In this document: piece by piece, positions 16,276 to 24,323 of the stretch | How the letters are laid out: every line of letters begins with the position of its first letter | Position numbering within the stretch: position 1 is the stretch's first letter | Translations under genes and position numbers: made by a program | The notes under the pieces: generated by a model | Database searches by the model: none | Told to the model about the DNA's origin: nothing | The model's input: only the letters and a program-made list of their open reading frames with translations | Origin: Alkalihalobacillus sp. FSL W8-0930 | GTDB taxonomy: Bacteria > Bacillota > Bacilli > Bacillales > Bacillaceae_D | Reading direction: 5' to 3' | Length of the DNA stretch: 64,000 nt | Assembly: GCA_037965595.1 (NCBI GenBank) | Contig: CP150183.1 | Coordinates: 310,001 to 374,000, forward strand

Positions 16276-17262
16276 TTGGGTACAAATATGATTCGCAAGC
16301 AGAACCTAGACCTTGTCAAACGCATTATGTTCTCTAACCGAAAGATGGTTGCTTCCGAAATAGGGAAAGAAACCGGTCTAAGTGTTGTGACAACGAACTC
16401 GTTAATCAAGGAGCTTTTAAAAGATCAAGTCATAATGGAAGGAGAAGTCATTCAACCGCCAATGGGCAGACCTGCAATTGAGTACGTATTTAATGCAGAT
16501 CAAACCCATTCGCTGTTACTTTCAATTCAAAACAATCGATCGAATCTTTGTATTGTAGCCAAGGTTGTTAATCTATACGGAGAAGAGAAACAAGAATGGC
16601 AGATGGATTATACGGAGGTATCATTAGACAAATTAATAGCCGCCATTTTACATTGTTTACATACTAGCGATACAAACATAGATAACATCGCATTATCCAT
16701 CCCTGGAAAGGTATTTCATGATGAGGTTACATCCAGCTGGGGTCAACAATTTACTGGATGGCGCATTAAAGAGGTATTAGCAAGCCATACGGATGTCCCT
16801 ATCTCTATTCAAAATGATGCGCATCTTACAACTATCGGTTATTTTATAAGATGTAACGAGCAGTTGGCTGGGACGATTGTCGGGATCTATTTCCCAAAAG
16901 AGAGTTCGCCAGGTATTACGATCTTTAGTAATCATACGTTGATTGAAGGGAATTTAGGTTTAGCTGGAGAGGGGAAATATCTGCCGTTTCTAATGGATAA
17001 GAACCCGCCGCAAACGGATCAAGAATTAGTTGATGCCATTTCTGAAGTGATTTCTTTCTATAATGCAGCGCTTGCTCCAAATTATATTGTCATTTCGTCC
17101 ATCCATTTATCAGAGGAGCTGGTTGTTGATGCATTAGAAAGAAATGGCCAATTACGGCAACATCCCAACAAACCTACGATCTTGATTGATACCAAATTCC
17201 AAGAGAGTATGACCTCTGGCTTACGCTGGTTAGCAAATGAGAATACACCTTATCGGTTATAA
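16276..17262 (+). CDS. ROK-family transcriptional regulator
   Basis: A 328-residue protein with an N-terminal winged helix (about 5-70, MVASEIGKETGLSVVTTNS), then a linker PMGRPAIEYVF and a ROK (sugar-kinase-like) domain. The kinase-domain motifs are weak: the segment expected to hold the DNA/sugar pocket reads SIQNDAHL, and the zinc-binding CGxxGC-type motif is absent. It is therefore probably a sugar-sensing repressor, not a kinase. TTG start after GTGGAGG. It stands convergent to the GlcP-like transporter operon and is a candidate for binding the shared palindromes at 19532 and 22501. Confidence 0.8.
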   Translation: MGTNMIRKQNLDLVKRIMFSNRKMVASEIGKETGLSVVTTNSLIKELLKDQVIMEGEVIQPPMGRPAIEYVFNADQTHSLLLSIQNNRSNLCIVAKVVNLYGEEKQEWQMDYTEVSLDKLIAAILHCLHTSDTNIDNIALSIPGKVFHDEVTSSWGQQFTGWRIKEVLASHTDVPISIQNDAHLTTIGYFIRCNEQLAGTIVGIYFPKESSPGITIFSNHTLIEGNLGLAGEGKYLPFLMDKNPPQTDQELVDAISEVISFYNAALAPNYIVISSIHLSEELVVDALERNGQLRQHPNKPTILIDTKFQESMTSGLRWLANENTPYRL

Positions 17263-17271
17263 ATGAACGTC

Positions 17272-17306
17272 AAAAAACCTTCAAACGTTAGATTTGAAGG
17301 TTTTTT
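17272..17306. terminator. Bidirectional terminator between ROK regulator and transporter
   Basis: AAAAAACCTTCAAA pairs perfectly with TTTGAAGGTTTTTT around a 7-nt loop. It serves both convergent genes and overlaps the transporter's stop codon. Confidence 0.88.
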
Positions 17307-18514
17307 GAATGGGTCTCCTCAGTCAATACAGGTGAATCGTCTACATGTAGTTTTTTGTATGCAAGGTGTATGAAGAAGAGAAGGAGACTCATTACGACAG
17401 AAAAAGCAAACATAACCCATAAAGTCACATGGACTGGATATTCATCTAACAGGTTCCCTGCAAATTTAGGGAGTAGTGCGCCACCCAAGCCACCCATGGC
17501 GATTAAAATACTGGTCGTACGGTCCTCTAAACCAGGGATACCCCCATTAATAACTAGAAGCCCTAATGAGAAGATTCCACCCATAAGAATACCAGCAATA
17601 AAGATTACGATGAAACTGAATGTAGCGTTTGGAGAAAGAGCAAACAACCCAATGCTCACCATCTGACCGACAACCATCCCCATAAATAAGTTCCATATCC
17701 TAAAGCGATTCACGATAAAGATCATCAGTAACCGCCCAACAGTCATAGCTCCCCAAAAAACCGTGATACTCAGAGCGACAGTAGCATTTGATAAATCTGA
17801 TGTCATTGCCATAATTGTCGGTAAGTAATTAGGGAACGTCATTTCAAGTCCAACATATAAAAAGAAAAAGACTGATCCCAAGATTAATAGGGGGCGTGTT
17901 GGTTTTGTATATGTTTTTTTAATCATTTGACTACCTGAAGGCATCTTAGGTTTTTTCCGAAGAATGTATTCATACTGGCCAACTCTAACTAACAACCATA
18001 GGAAAAAGCTTATGCTGACTAAGATTGAGACAAATAAGAAGATCGAATTCCATTCACCTGTAGCGATTAAGAAAGCAGCAATTAACGGGATTGTTAAAGC
18101 CCCAATCCCAAAACATAATTCTGTCAGGACCATGATAGAAGCCTTTTTCTCTTTAAGCTCTGCAACGATCATCCCAGCGAGTAATGTTTCAATGATCCCG
18201 AACCCGGCTCCACTAAATGGGATAATCATAAGAAGTGAGTTCCACGGAATTAAGGAATAAAGTGAAAGCTGAACCGTTGCAAAGAGGGTCATGGCGAGCA
18301 ATAGAGTTGTTCTTCTTCCCCACTTTTTAATAAGGAACGGGGTAAAAAGAACACCAACCAGAAAACCAAAGAATTGATTCATGATAAGTTGACCACCGTC
18401 GCTATAGGTCACATCATAATGATCAATTAATGGTTCTAACACACTTCCTAGGATGATGTGACCAATGCCTGTTAGTAAATAGGCAAAACAGGCTAACCAA
18501 ACTAAACGTTTCAT
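17288..18514 (-). CDS. MFS sugar transporter, GlcP-like
   Basis: A 408-residue major facilitator protein with 12 predicted membrane helices. Its N-terminus (LTGIGHIILGSVLEPLIDHY) and the loop IKKWGRRTT resemble B. subtilis GlcP, a glucose/mannose:H+ symporter, and FucP-type relatives. It is the last gene of a minus-strand operon with a 38-residue membrane protein and a HAD phosphatase. This supports sugar uptake, though the exact sugar is unknown. Confidence 0.8.
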   Translation of the reverse strand: MKRLVWLACFAYLLTGIGHIILGSVLEPLIDHYDVTYSDGGQLIMNQFFGFLVGVLFTPFLIKKWGRRTTLLLAMTLFATVQLSLYSLIPWNSLLMIIPFSGAGFGIIETLLAGMIVAELKEKKASIMVLTELCFGIGALTIPLIAAFLIATGEWNSIFLFVSILVSISFFLWLLVRVGQYEYILRKKPKMPSGSQMIKKTYTKPTRPLLILGSVFFFLYVGLEMTFPNYLPTIMAMTSDLSNATVALSITVFWGAMTVGRLLMIFIVNRFRIWNLFMGMVVGQMVSIGLFALSPNATFSFIVIFIAGILMGGIFSLGLLVINGGIPGLEDRTTSILIAMGGLGGALLPKFAGNLLDEYPVHVTLWVMFAFSVVMSLLLFFIHLAYKKLHVDDSPVLTEETHSKNLQI

Positions 18515-18561
18515 AGGTGTACCGCCTAACGATAAGTTTTAAAAAACTAAATGAATACTGA

Positions 18562-18678
18562 TTAGTCATTAGAATGACGTTTTTCATAACGTAAGGACAC
18601 GAAGCCCATCAATAGGACCGTCGCACATATGAAGAATAGGGAGGATAGCCCTTGAAGGATCATTAAAAGTGCATGCAT
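18562..18678 (-). CDS. Small membrane protein of 38 residues
   Basis: A short gene with a perfect GGAGG site seven bases before its ATG. The product begins MHALLMILQGLSSLFFICATV, is one hydrophobic helix, and ends in a basic-acidic tail YEKRHSND. It sits between the phosphatase and transporter genes on the same strand, with 9 bases after the phosphatase stop and 47 before the transporter start. It may be a small subunit or modulator of the neighbouring transporter (inference). Confidence 0.6.
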   Translation of the reverse strand: MHALLMILQGLSSLFFICATVLLMGFVSLRYEKRHSND

Positions 18679-18687
18679 GTTATCCTC

Positions 18688-19497
18688 CTACTTTTCATTA
18701 AGATTTAATAATGCTTCAATCGTGTGTAAGACCCCATCTTGATCATTTGTGAGCTTCATAACGTACTGAGCAGCTCGCTTTGTATTCTCACAAGCATTAT
18801 TAACGGCAAAGCTGTATGACGCAATATCCATTAGCTCTACATCATTCTCTCCGTCACCAAAGGAAACGGTTTCTTCTTTTGAGACGTTTAGCATAGATTG
18901 AATAACTTTCACTGTTTCTCCCTTATGAACCCCTAATGCAGTAATATCTAACCAATTTGCTTCTGAATCTACAATATAGATTTGGTTGAGTAGGGAAGAT
19001 TCAACGTGCTTTCGTAGATGAGAGCTTCTGCCCTTATCATCATACACCGTAATTTTTAATACTTCGCCTTCGATTTCAGTAAAATGATCTACTTTTATGA
19101 CCTTTTCATATGAGCCTCTTACCATTTTGTATGCGCCCTCATTAATGGAAGAATGAACATAGGCAGCGTTTCTCGTACAAGCAATAATGGATACATCAGA
19201 TGCGAATGCATCAATTTCATTAATCGCTTGCATTGCAATTCCATGCTCAATTGTAAAATCTTTTATAACCTGACCTGCTTTCTTAATCCTTGTTGCACTA
19301 TCCCCTAAAATCCAGATGTCCTCACCAATCCCATCAAACAGGGCCTCTACACGTTCGCATTGCTTTCCTGTGCATGCTACAAATGTCATTCCTTTTTCTT
19401 TTAGTTGGTCATGAACCCTTACGAAATACTCTTTGTTGAACGTGTGATGATTGTTAAGGAATGTTCCATCTAAATCAGTGACTATTAATTTTATCAT
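18688..19497 (-). CDS. HAD-superfamily phosphatase, Cof type
   Basis: A 269-residue Cof/YbiV-type HAD hydrolase. Motif I is DLDGTFLN (Asp nucleophile at residue 8), motif II ACTGK, and motif IV SFGDGENDVELMD near residue 215. Enzymes of this type dephosphorylate sugar phosphates or other small phosphates in the cytoplasm. First gene of the operon with the small membrane protein and the GlcP-like transporter. A palindromic operator lies 35 bases upstream. Confidence 0.88.
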   Translation of the reverse strand: MIKLIVTDLDGTFLNNHHTFNKEYFVRVHDQLKEKGMTFVACTGKQCERVEALFDGIGEDIWILGDSATRIKKAGQVIKDFTIEHGIAMQAINEIDAFASDVSIIACTRNAAYVHSSINEGAYKMVRGSYEKVIKVDHFTEIEGEVLKITVYDDKGRSSHLRKHVESSLLNQIYIVDSEANWLDITALGVHKGETVKVIQSMLNVSKEETVSFGDGENDVELMDIASYSFAVNNACENTKRAAQYVMKLTNDQDGVLHTIEALLNLNEK

Positions 19498-19531
19498 TAG
19501 AAATCTCCTCTCGTGTAAACTTAATAAATTA

Positions 19532-19543
19532 ACTTAATTAAGT
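19532..19543. promoter_or_regulatory. Palindromic operator before the HAD/transporter operon
   Basis: ACTTAATTAAGT, a perfect 12-bp palindrome 35-46 bases upstream of the phosphatase start. An almost identical site lies before the epimerase gene at 22501. Confidence 0.5.
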
Positions 19544-19676
19544 ATGTTTATTATATCATCTTATGAGTAAGTTTCAACGATTACTTCTGGAAATGGAGAT
19601 TAAAGAAGGAGCTTACATAACATGTCTAGAAGGTTTTAGATGGATAAATATTGAATTCGAAGGAGTCGGTACAATC

Positions 19677-20381
19677 ATGTTGAGTGTAAACCAAGTGAGT
19701 GGGGGTTATCTAAATCGTAAAATCATTAAAGACATCACTTTCGATATTCAGCCTGGTGAAATTGTTGGATTAATTGGTTTAAATGGTGCTGGGAAAAGCA
19801 CAACCATTCGTCACATGACAGGCGTACTGAAACCTCACAGTGGAGAGATAACCATTGATAAGCAAGATTGGATGAGTCAAAGAGAGAAACTCGCGCATAT
19901 TCCGGATAAGCCAGAGTTGTATCCGAATCTAACCATTACTGAACACTTTCAATTCATTAAAAGGATCTACCACTTAAAAGAGGATGACTATCTTAACCAC
20001 TTAATTGATCGATACTCACTGAGTTCTCATATGAACAAATATCCTCATGCATTATCAAAGGGTACACAGCAAAAAGTTTCCATTATCAGCGCATTGATTG
20101 CAAATCCAACCTATCTTGTAGTCGATGAGCCATTTATGGGGCTTGATCCTCAAGGATTAAAATTCTTCAAAGAAGATCTAATTAGACTTAAAGACGAAGG
20201 ATGTGGTCTGATCATTTCCACACATATGTTAACGATTGCAGAGCGTTTATGTAATAGAATCATTGTTTTACATAGAGGAAGGCAGCTGCGTTATAGTGAT
20301 CGATCATATCTTCGTCCGGAGGATCTTAGTGAGACTGATTTAGAAGAACTATTTTTCTCGCTCACAGAGGCGGCAGAATGA
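19677..20381 (+). CDS. ABC transporter ATP-binding protein, EcsA-like
   Basis: ABC ATPase of 234 residues from the ATG at 19677, which has a GGAG site and gives the usual N-terminus MLSVNQVSGGY. Walker A GLNGAGKSTT, a signature-like SKGTQQKVS in place of LSGGQ, Walker B YLVVDEPFMGLD, and H-loop STHM are present. It closely resembles EcsA, the ATPase of the EcsAB exporter that affects secretion and intramembrane proteolysis in Bacillus. The stop overlaps the start of the membrane partner. Confidence 0.85.
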   Translation: MLSVNQVSGGYLNRKIIKDITFDIQPGEIVGLIGLNGAGKSTTIRHMTGVLKPHSGEITIDKQDWMSQREKLAHIPDKPELYPNLTITEHFQFIKRIYHLKEDDYLNHLIDRYSLSSHMNKYPHALSKGTQQKVSIISALIANPTYLVVDEPFMGLDPQGLKFFKEDLIRLKDEGCGLIISTHMLTIAERLCNRIIVLHRGRQLRYSDRSYLRPEDLSETDLEELFFSLTEAAE

Positions 20382-21454
20382 AGGAGTTATTTATTGAACG
20401 ATATCAGCAGTCTATGCGACAAAGCATGAAGCTACTGACAAAAGCATTCAGTCATAGTGGGGTATTTGGTGTGGTTCCTTTTGCAATGCTTCTAATGTAT
20501 GTTGTGGTGATGTTTTTACGAGACGAGAGCTATGAATCATATTATCATTCCATCGTCCTTACAGGAATCTTTTTTCTTTTTGTACTCAACAAAGGAATTA
20601 TAAGCTTTATTAATCGATATGATGAGATTTATCTGGCTCCTAAAATCATGCATATGCGCGGATACTTTCGCTGCATAATTGCTTTTAATATCGGTATACA
20701 AAGCGTAAAAGTTACTGTATTCACCGTGTTTCTGTATTATGTCTACTCTTTAGGGCTAGGAGAATTCATGGCTTTATTTGTCCTTATGCAATTAGTAGGG
20801 ATGCTGCATATCCTTTCGCTTATCCTCATGATAAGCATCAGTTCAAAAAGACCAACTCTTCTATCTTTTGTATATCACCTTAGTCTGATCGTTAGCTTTG
20901 TGTTTTTACTCGAAGCTCCCTCACTATTCATCATGATAGCAGTTGCGGGCATTCTACTTATAGGCATTCTTTTTCATAAACATCTGATCTTTCCAATTCA
21001 TTCCTGGCAGAGACTGATTGTTTCTCAGGAGAGAAGCGTAAGGCTTGCTTTATTGCTTTTAAGTAGTGTGATAGATGTAAAGACGACCACGCGTTCTTGG
21101 AATCTCGTACCATTATGGTTTTTTGAGAAAAAAGAAGATCCAATGGTTTATTTTTTACTACGATCTGCGGTCAGAGGGACGGAAGTGGGACGGCACTTTG
21201 TTCGTGTCATCTTAGTCATGAGTCTACTCACCTTTTTTGTGAATAACATGATCGTTCTCATTCCTTTGTTGGCGCTAGCTCTTTATTTTAATTCGGTTCA
21301 ATTTAACCAGGGGTTGAATCAAGCTGGATACATTCCAGTGCATTATCCTATTCAAGAAAGACAAGTAGAATCAGCAAAAGATCATCTGAAGATGAGAGCC
21401 ATCTTAGTACAATCAGTCATTGTTGTAGTAGTTTTTGGATTAAAATATATATGA
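20378..21454 (+). CDS. ABC transporter membrane protein, EcsB-like
   Basis: A 358-residue integral membrane protein with about eight hydrophobic segments. It opens ELFIERYQQSMRQSMKLLTKAF, as EcsB-type proteins do, with a cytoplasmic helical N-terminus before the first membrane helix. Its ATG overlaps the ATPase stop (ATGA). It should form an exporter with the preceding ATPase. No ecsC follows; a repeat element is found instead. Confidence 0.8.
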   Translation: MKELFIERYQQSMRQSMKLLTKAFSHSGVFGVVPFAMLLMYVVVMFLRDESYESYYHSIVLTGIFFLFVLNKGIISFINRYDEIYLAPKIMHMRGYFRCIIAFNIGIQSVKVTVFTVFLYYVYSLGLGEFMALFVLMQLVGMLHILSLILMISISSKRPTLLSFVYHLSLIVSFVFLLEAPSLFIMIAVAGILLIGILFHKHLIFPIHSWQRLIVSQERSVRLALLLLSSVIDVKTTTRSWNLVPLWFFEKKEDPMVYFLLRSAVRGTEVGRHFVRVILVMSLLTFFVNNMIVLIPLLALALYFNSVQFNQGLNQAGYIPVHYPIQERQVESAKDHLKMRAILVQSVIVVVVFGLKYI

Positions 21455-21461
21455 AATAATT

Positions 21462-21630
21462 GAACGAGGCCGGGACATAACATTGATGAAGCGAGTAAAA
21501 CACGAACATAGCAATAAATCTGCTACAGGATAAGCCCTCGCTTGTTCAGATAAAACCACGAGTGGTGAATGATTCTGCGATTGAATCATTCGCCATTTTT
21601 ATTGATTTTAGTTTTATCCCGGCCTCGTTC
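21462..21630. repeat. MITE-like element with GAGGCCGGGA inverted ends
   Basis: A 169-bp element with 14-bp perfect terminal inverted repeats, GAACGAGGCCGGGA at the left and its complement at the right. Inside is a second hairpin, GAATGATTC with GAATCATTC, followed by GCCATTTTTATT, which may serve as a terminator between the two convergent genes. I recall GAGGC(T/C)GGGACA elements in many Bacilli. A diverged partial copy lies at 23952. Confidence 0.65.
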
Positions 21631-21637
21631 GATTGGA

Positions 21638-22462
21638 TTATAAGTACGATGAAACCACTTTTCTAACTTCGGCAATTCCTTCCCACATGTCTCCAGGTCC
21701 ATCGTAAACAAGTGTTAACGGCCCTGAATAATTTAACTCTGAAACGATATCAAGACAATTAATTAACTCTGTCTTATTCATTGTTCCATCTTCGTTTGTC
21801 TGAGCCTTCACATGAATGGATTTACTATGTGGTAGCGTTTTTCGTAGAGAGGATAACTTGGATTCAGCAGAGAAGTTACCAAAATCTGAAATGAGACCAT
21901 TAATCGAAGAGTGCTCATTTAGATACAAACAATTTTCAGCGGTTGAAGTTAAGGAATGAAAATTTTCGGTAATCACATGAAGGCCTTTTTTCTTTCCGAA
22001 CATGGCTAATTGCGTTAACTGCTCGGCAGCAAAGGCAAGTCGCTCTTCGTTATTGGGATGAGCATCCCCGCCCACTACTCGAATGTTTGCGGCACCAACT
22101 TTAGAAGCAATGGTAATCCACTTCTTTATAAAAGTGATATCTGCTTCAAGTCTTGTTGGATTCTCACTGGTAATGTCTCCATAGTCTAATAGAAGAGTAT
22201 CAAATTGAATCCCTGCATGCTCCACTGCGGAACGTAATGCTTGAAGGTATTCTTCATCTACTGAGGGGAAGTGAGGATGGATAATCTCCATTGCTTCAAA
22301 CCCTTTTTCAGCTAAAAGACCAGGAAGCTCTAATAAAGTGTGAACTTCTAGCTGGGGAGATACTTGAGTAACAATTGTTTGGTTCACATCATCCCACTTG
22401 GTCCAATGTAAAGGCCCTAGAAGTCTATTTAAGCTCCAGGATGTTAATGACAGATAGCTCAT
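21638..22462 (-). CDS. Sugar phosphate isomerase/epimerase, TIM barrel
   Basis: A 274-residue xylose-isomerase-like TIM-barrel protein (AP endonuclease 2 superfamily). Metal-site residues of the family are seen in VITENFHS, LISDFGNF and KSIHVKAQ. The start at 22462 is preferred since GGAGGG lies upstream at the right distance. It probably interconverts keto-sugars or sugar acids, but the substrate is unknown. Its upstream palindromes match the one before the HAD/GlcP-like operon, so it may belong to the same sugar regulon. Confidence 0.78.
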   Translation of the reverse strand: MSYLSLTSWSLNRLLGPLHWTKWDDVNQTIVTQVSPQLEVHTLLELPGLLAEKGFEAMEIIHPHFPSVDEEYLQALRSAVEHAGIQFDTLLLDYGDITSENPTRLEADITFIKKWITIASKVGAANIRVVGGDAHPNNEERLAFAAEQLTQLAMFGKKKGLHVITENFHSLTSTAENCLYLNEHSSINGLISDFGNFSAESKLSSLRKTLPHSKSIHVKAQTNEDGTMNKTELINCLDIVSELNYSGPLTLVYDGPGDMWEGIAEVRKVVSSYL

Positions 22463-22500
22463 TTTAACGAACCCTCCATATAAATGAATTTTGGTCATCC

Positions 22501-22525
22501 ACTTAGTTAAGTAGATTAATTAAGT
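22501..22525. promoter_or_regulatory. Paired operators before the epimerase gene
   Basis: ACTTAGTTAAGT (22501-22512) and TTAATTAAGT (22516-22525) lie 39-63 bases upstream of the epimerase start, matching ACTTAATTAAGT at 19532. The shared sites suggest one common regulator. Confidence 0.5.
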
Positions 22526-22612
22526 ATAATCTACCATCATAATGAGTATTTGCAACCGTTTTCAAAAATATCTACGGACTAGCGTTTATTCCTTAAGACA
22601 GACAATTATTAA

Positions 22613-22640
22613 TTGACATATCGAGAAATCACGATATAAT
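22613..22640 (+). promoter_or_regulatory. Promoter with overlapping ArsR-type operator
   Basis: TTGACA, 16-bp spacer, TATAAT. The palindrome ATATCG-N8-CGATAT (22618-22637) fills the spacer. The start codon is at 22648, so the leader is nearly absent. This points to autorepression by the ArsR-type regulator. Confidence 0.75.
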
Positions 22641-22647
22641 AAGCGCT

Positions 22648-22962
22648 ATGGAACCTATTGATGTTTTTAAAGCATTGTCGAATGAAACACGGCTTAATAT
22701 CCTGAAATGGTTAAAACACCCGGAGGATAACTTTCCAAAACAGGGAGCTCATATCCCAAAGGATGTAGAGTTTGTTGGAGGAGTATGCGTTGGTGACATC
22801 AAAGAGAAAGCCAATGTCTCTCAGTCCACTGTTTCTAGTTACTTAAACATGATGCAGAAGGCTGGATTGTTAGAGTCATACCGGTATGGACAATGGACAT
22901 ACTATAGAAGAAATGAAAAGACGATAGACGATATTAGAAATTACTTTAAACTAGAATTCTAA
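22648..22962 (+). CDS. ArsR-family transcriptional regulator
   Basis: A 104-residue winged-helix protein. It opens DVFKALSNETRLNILKWL, the typical ArsR first helices, and the recognition helix is in VSQSTVSSYLNMMQKAGLL. A central insertion (about 27-50) contains a single Cys in GGVCVGD, so a CadC/ArsR-type metal site is incomplete and the ligand is unclear. It precedes a paired transporter, and its operator sequence recurs before that pair. Confidence 0.85.
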   Translation: MEPIDVFKALSNETRLNILKWLKHPEDNFPKQGAHIPKDVEFVGGVCVGDIKEKANVSQSTVSSYLNMMQKAGLLESYRYGQWTYYRRNEKTIDDIRNYFKLEF

Positions 22963-22996
22963 TATCCAGTCTTTTATTTCTTTTTTTTAGTTCTAC

Positions 22997-23016
22997 ATAT
23001 CGGTTTTTCTAGATAT
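22997..23016. promoter_or_regulatory. Second ArsR-type operator before the transporter pair
   Basis: ATATCG-N8-AGATAT, 20 bp long, matching the autoregulatory palindrome at 22618 in five of six bases of the right arm and all of the left arm. It is placed between the regulator and the transporter genes. Confidence 0.55.
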
Positions 23017-23042
23017 TTAAATATATAAAAATGGGAGGATTT

Positions 23043-23471
23043 ATGCGTTATATTGCTTACATTTTTGCTTTAATTGCTGGTGCTGCTCTTAGTTTAGAAG
23101 GAGCCATCTATGCTGAATTAGGAAATACAATTGGAAAATTGGAAACGAGTTTCTATAACTTTCTTTTTGGGTCCATCATTGTTGGTCTATTATGGTTGTT
23201 TTTCGGAAAAGGTAAAATTTCGTATGTGACTGAGGCTCCGAAGTGGTCGTTATTAGGAGGTTTATTAGGAGTTGTTTATTTAACAGTGATTGTTATTAGC
23301 GTTCCATTAGTAGGAGTAGGTATAACAATGGTCTCCGTCATTTTAGGTCAATTAATAACAAGTATGGTTATTGAGCATTTTGGATGGTTTGGTATCAGCA
23401 GAATGAGAATTAACAAAGAGAAGATTCTTTCTGTTGTTTGTATGATCATAGCTCTTATTCTAGTTTTTTAA
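23043..23471 (+). CDS. YdcZ-type (DUF606) membrane transporter subunit A
   Basis: A 142-residue membrane protein with four to five hydrophobic helices, of the small DMT-superfamily type DUF606/YdcZ. The internal segment GVGITMVSVILGQLITSMVIEHFGW is the family hallmark (GQL...DHFGW). I take the ATG at 23043 with GGGAGG upstream. It is followed by a paralogue 12 bases downstream. The two probably form a heterodimeric exporter controlled by the ArsR-type regulator. The substrate is unknown. Confidence 0.8.
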   Translation: MRYIAYIFALIAGAALSLEGAIYAELGNTIGKLETSFYNFLFGSIIVGLLWLFFGKGKISYVTEAPKWSLLGGLLGVVYLTVIVISVPLVGVGITMVSVILGQLITSMVIEHFGWFGISRMRINKEKILSVVCMIIALILVF

Positions 23472-23483
23472 GGGGAGTTTTTT

Positions 23484-23972
23484 ATGGGTATTTTAATTGT
23501 ATTCTTTACAATCATTGGCGGCATCACACTTAGTGCTCAATCAGCAATAAATGGGACCTTTAGTCGAGTAGCGGGGACGATTGAAACAACACTTTTGACG
23601 TTTGTTTCAGGCTCTATGTTTCTTGCTTTAATCATTCTATTTTTTGGAGAAGGTGATCTTTCTTTACTCTTTAGTGTTCCCACATGGCAATTAAGTGCCG
23701 TTTTTCTAGGCTCGATTTTTCTACTGTTTAATGTATTCGCTGTTCCAAAGATAGGTGTGATTGCTACAAGTATTACAGTCATTATTGGGCAGCTTGTTGT
23801 AAGTGTAGTGATTGATCATTTTGGGTGGTTTAACAGTTTACTTATACCGCTTGATCTTAAAAGAATGGTCGCCCTAGTCTTTATGATGCTTGCCCTTTAT
23901 TTTATATTCAAAGGCAATGTAAAAAGCTCGAATAACAAGATAAAAGAGGAAGAGGGTGGGACATTACAGTAA
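23484..23972 (+). CDS. YdcZ-type (DUF606) membrane transporter subunit B
   Basis: A 162-residue paralogue of the preceding protein with four to five membrane helices and the same GQLVVSVVIDHFGW segment. It ends in a hydrophilic, charged tail of about 20 residues (KSSNNKIKEEEGG). A GGGGAG site precedes the ATG. Paired DUF606 genes resemble paired SMR exporters in layout, so a dual-topology or heteromeric pump is likely. Confidence 0.8.
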   Translation: MGILIVFFTIIGGITLSAQSAINGTFSRVAGTIETTLLTFVSGSMFLALIILFFGEGDLSLLFSVPTWQLSAVFLGSIFLLFNVFAVPKIGVIATSITVIIGQLVVSVVIDHFGWFNSLLIPLDLKRMVALVFMMLALYFIFKGNVKSSNNKIKEEEGGTLQ

Positions 23973-24050
23973 ATCAGCCTATAAAACACGAATATAAGCA
24001 ATCCATCTGTTCCGGGAGAAATGCTTGCTTTCCGTGGGAACCCTTCACTA
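23952..24050 (+). repeat. Diverged partial copy of the GAGGCCGGGA element
   Basis: GAGGGTGGGACATTAC, then AAAACACGAATATAAGCAAT and ATCTGTTCCGGGAG follow the same order as the left part of the element at 21462. The right inverted end is missing. The remaining intergenic bases to 24323 hold an AGACGAT/ATCGTCT hairpin near 24127-24150 but no convincing gene. Confidence 0.5.
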
Positions 24051-24323
24051 CAGTGTCTTCACCACGTGTTGTATCCATAGGAGTCTCCCATTTCCCCTCC
24101 ACTTGTTCTGAAAAAAATGAAAGGCAGACGATCATCTCATCAAATCGTCTGCACGAAAAAGAAATGACAGCCTTAGCAATCGATTATTTCTTTGACTCAT
24201 CCTTTACATATGGATGGATTAGAAAATACGATCATTGATGAAATTAGAGAGGTATTATTAAGTAAGGCTTAGTTTCTCAGTATCATTTTTGTTCTGAAAA
24301 TAATAGATTGAGTAGGTGAAAAG

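Noticed and set aside
24053-24238. 61-residue + strand frame behind the YdcZ pair
   Set aside because: No ribosome site, starts inside the decayed repeat element, and composition unlike neighbouring genes.
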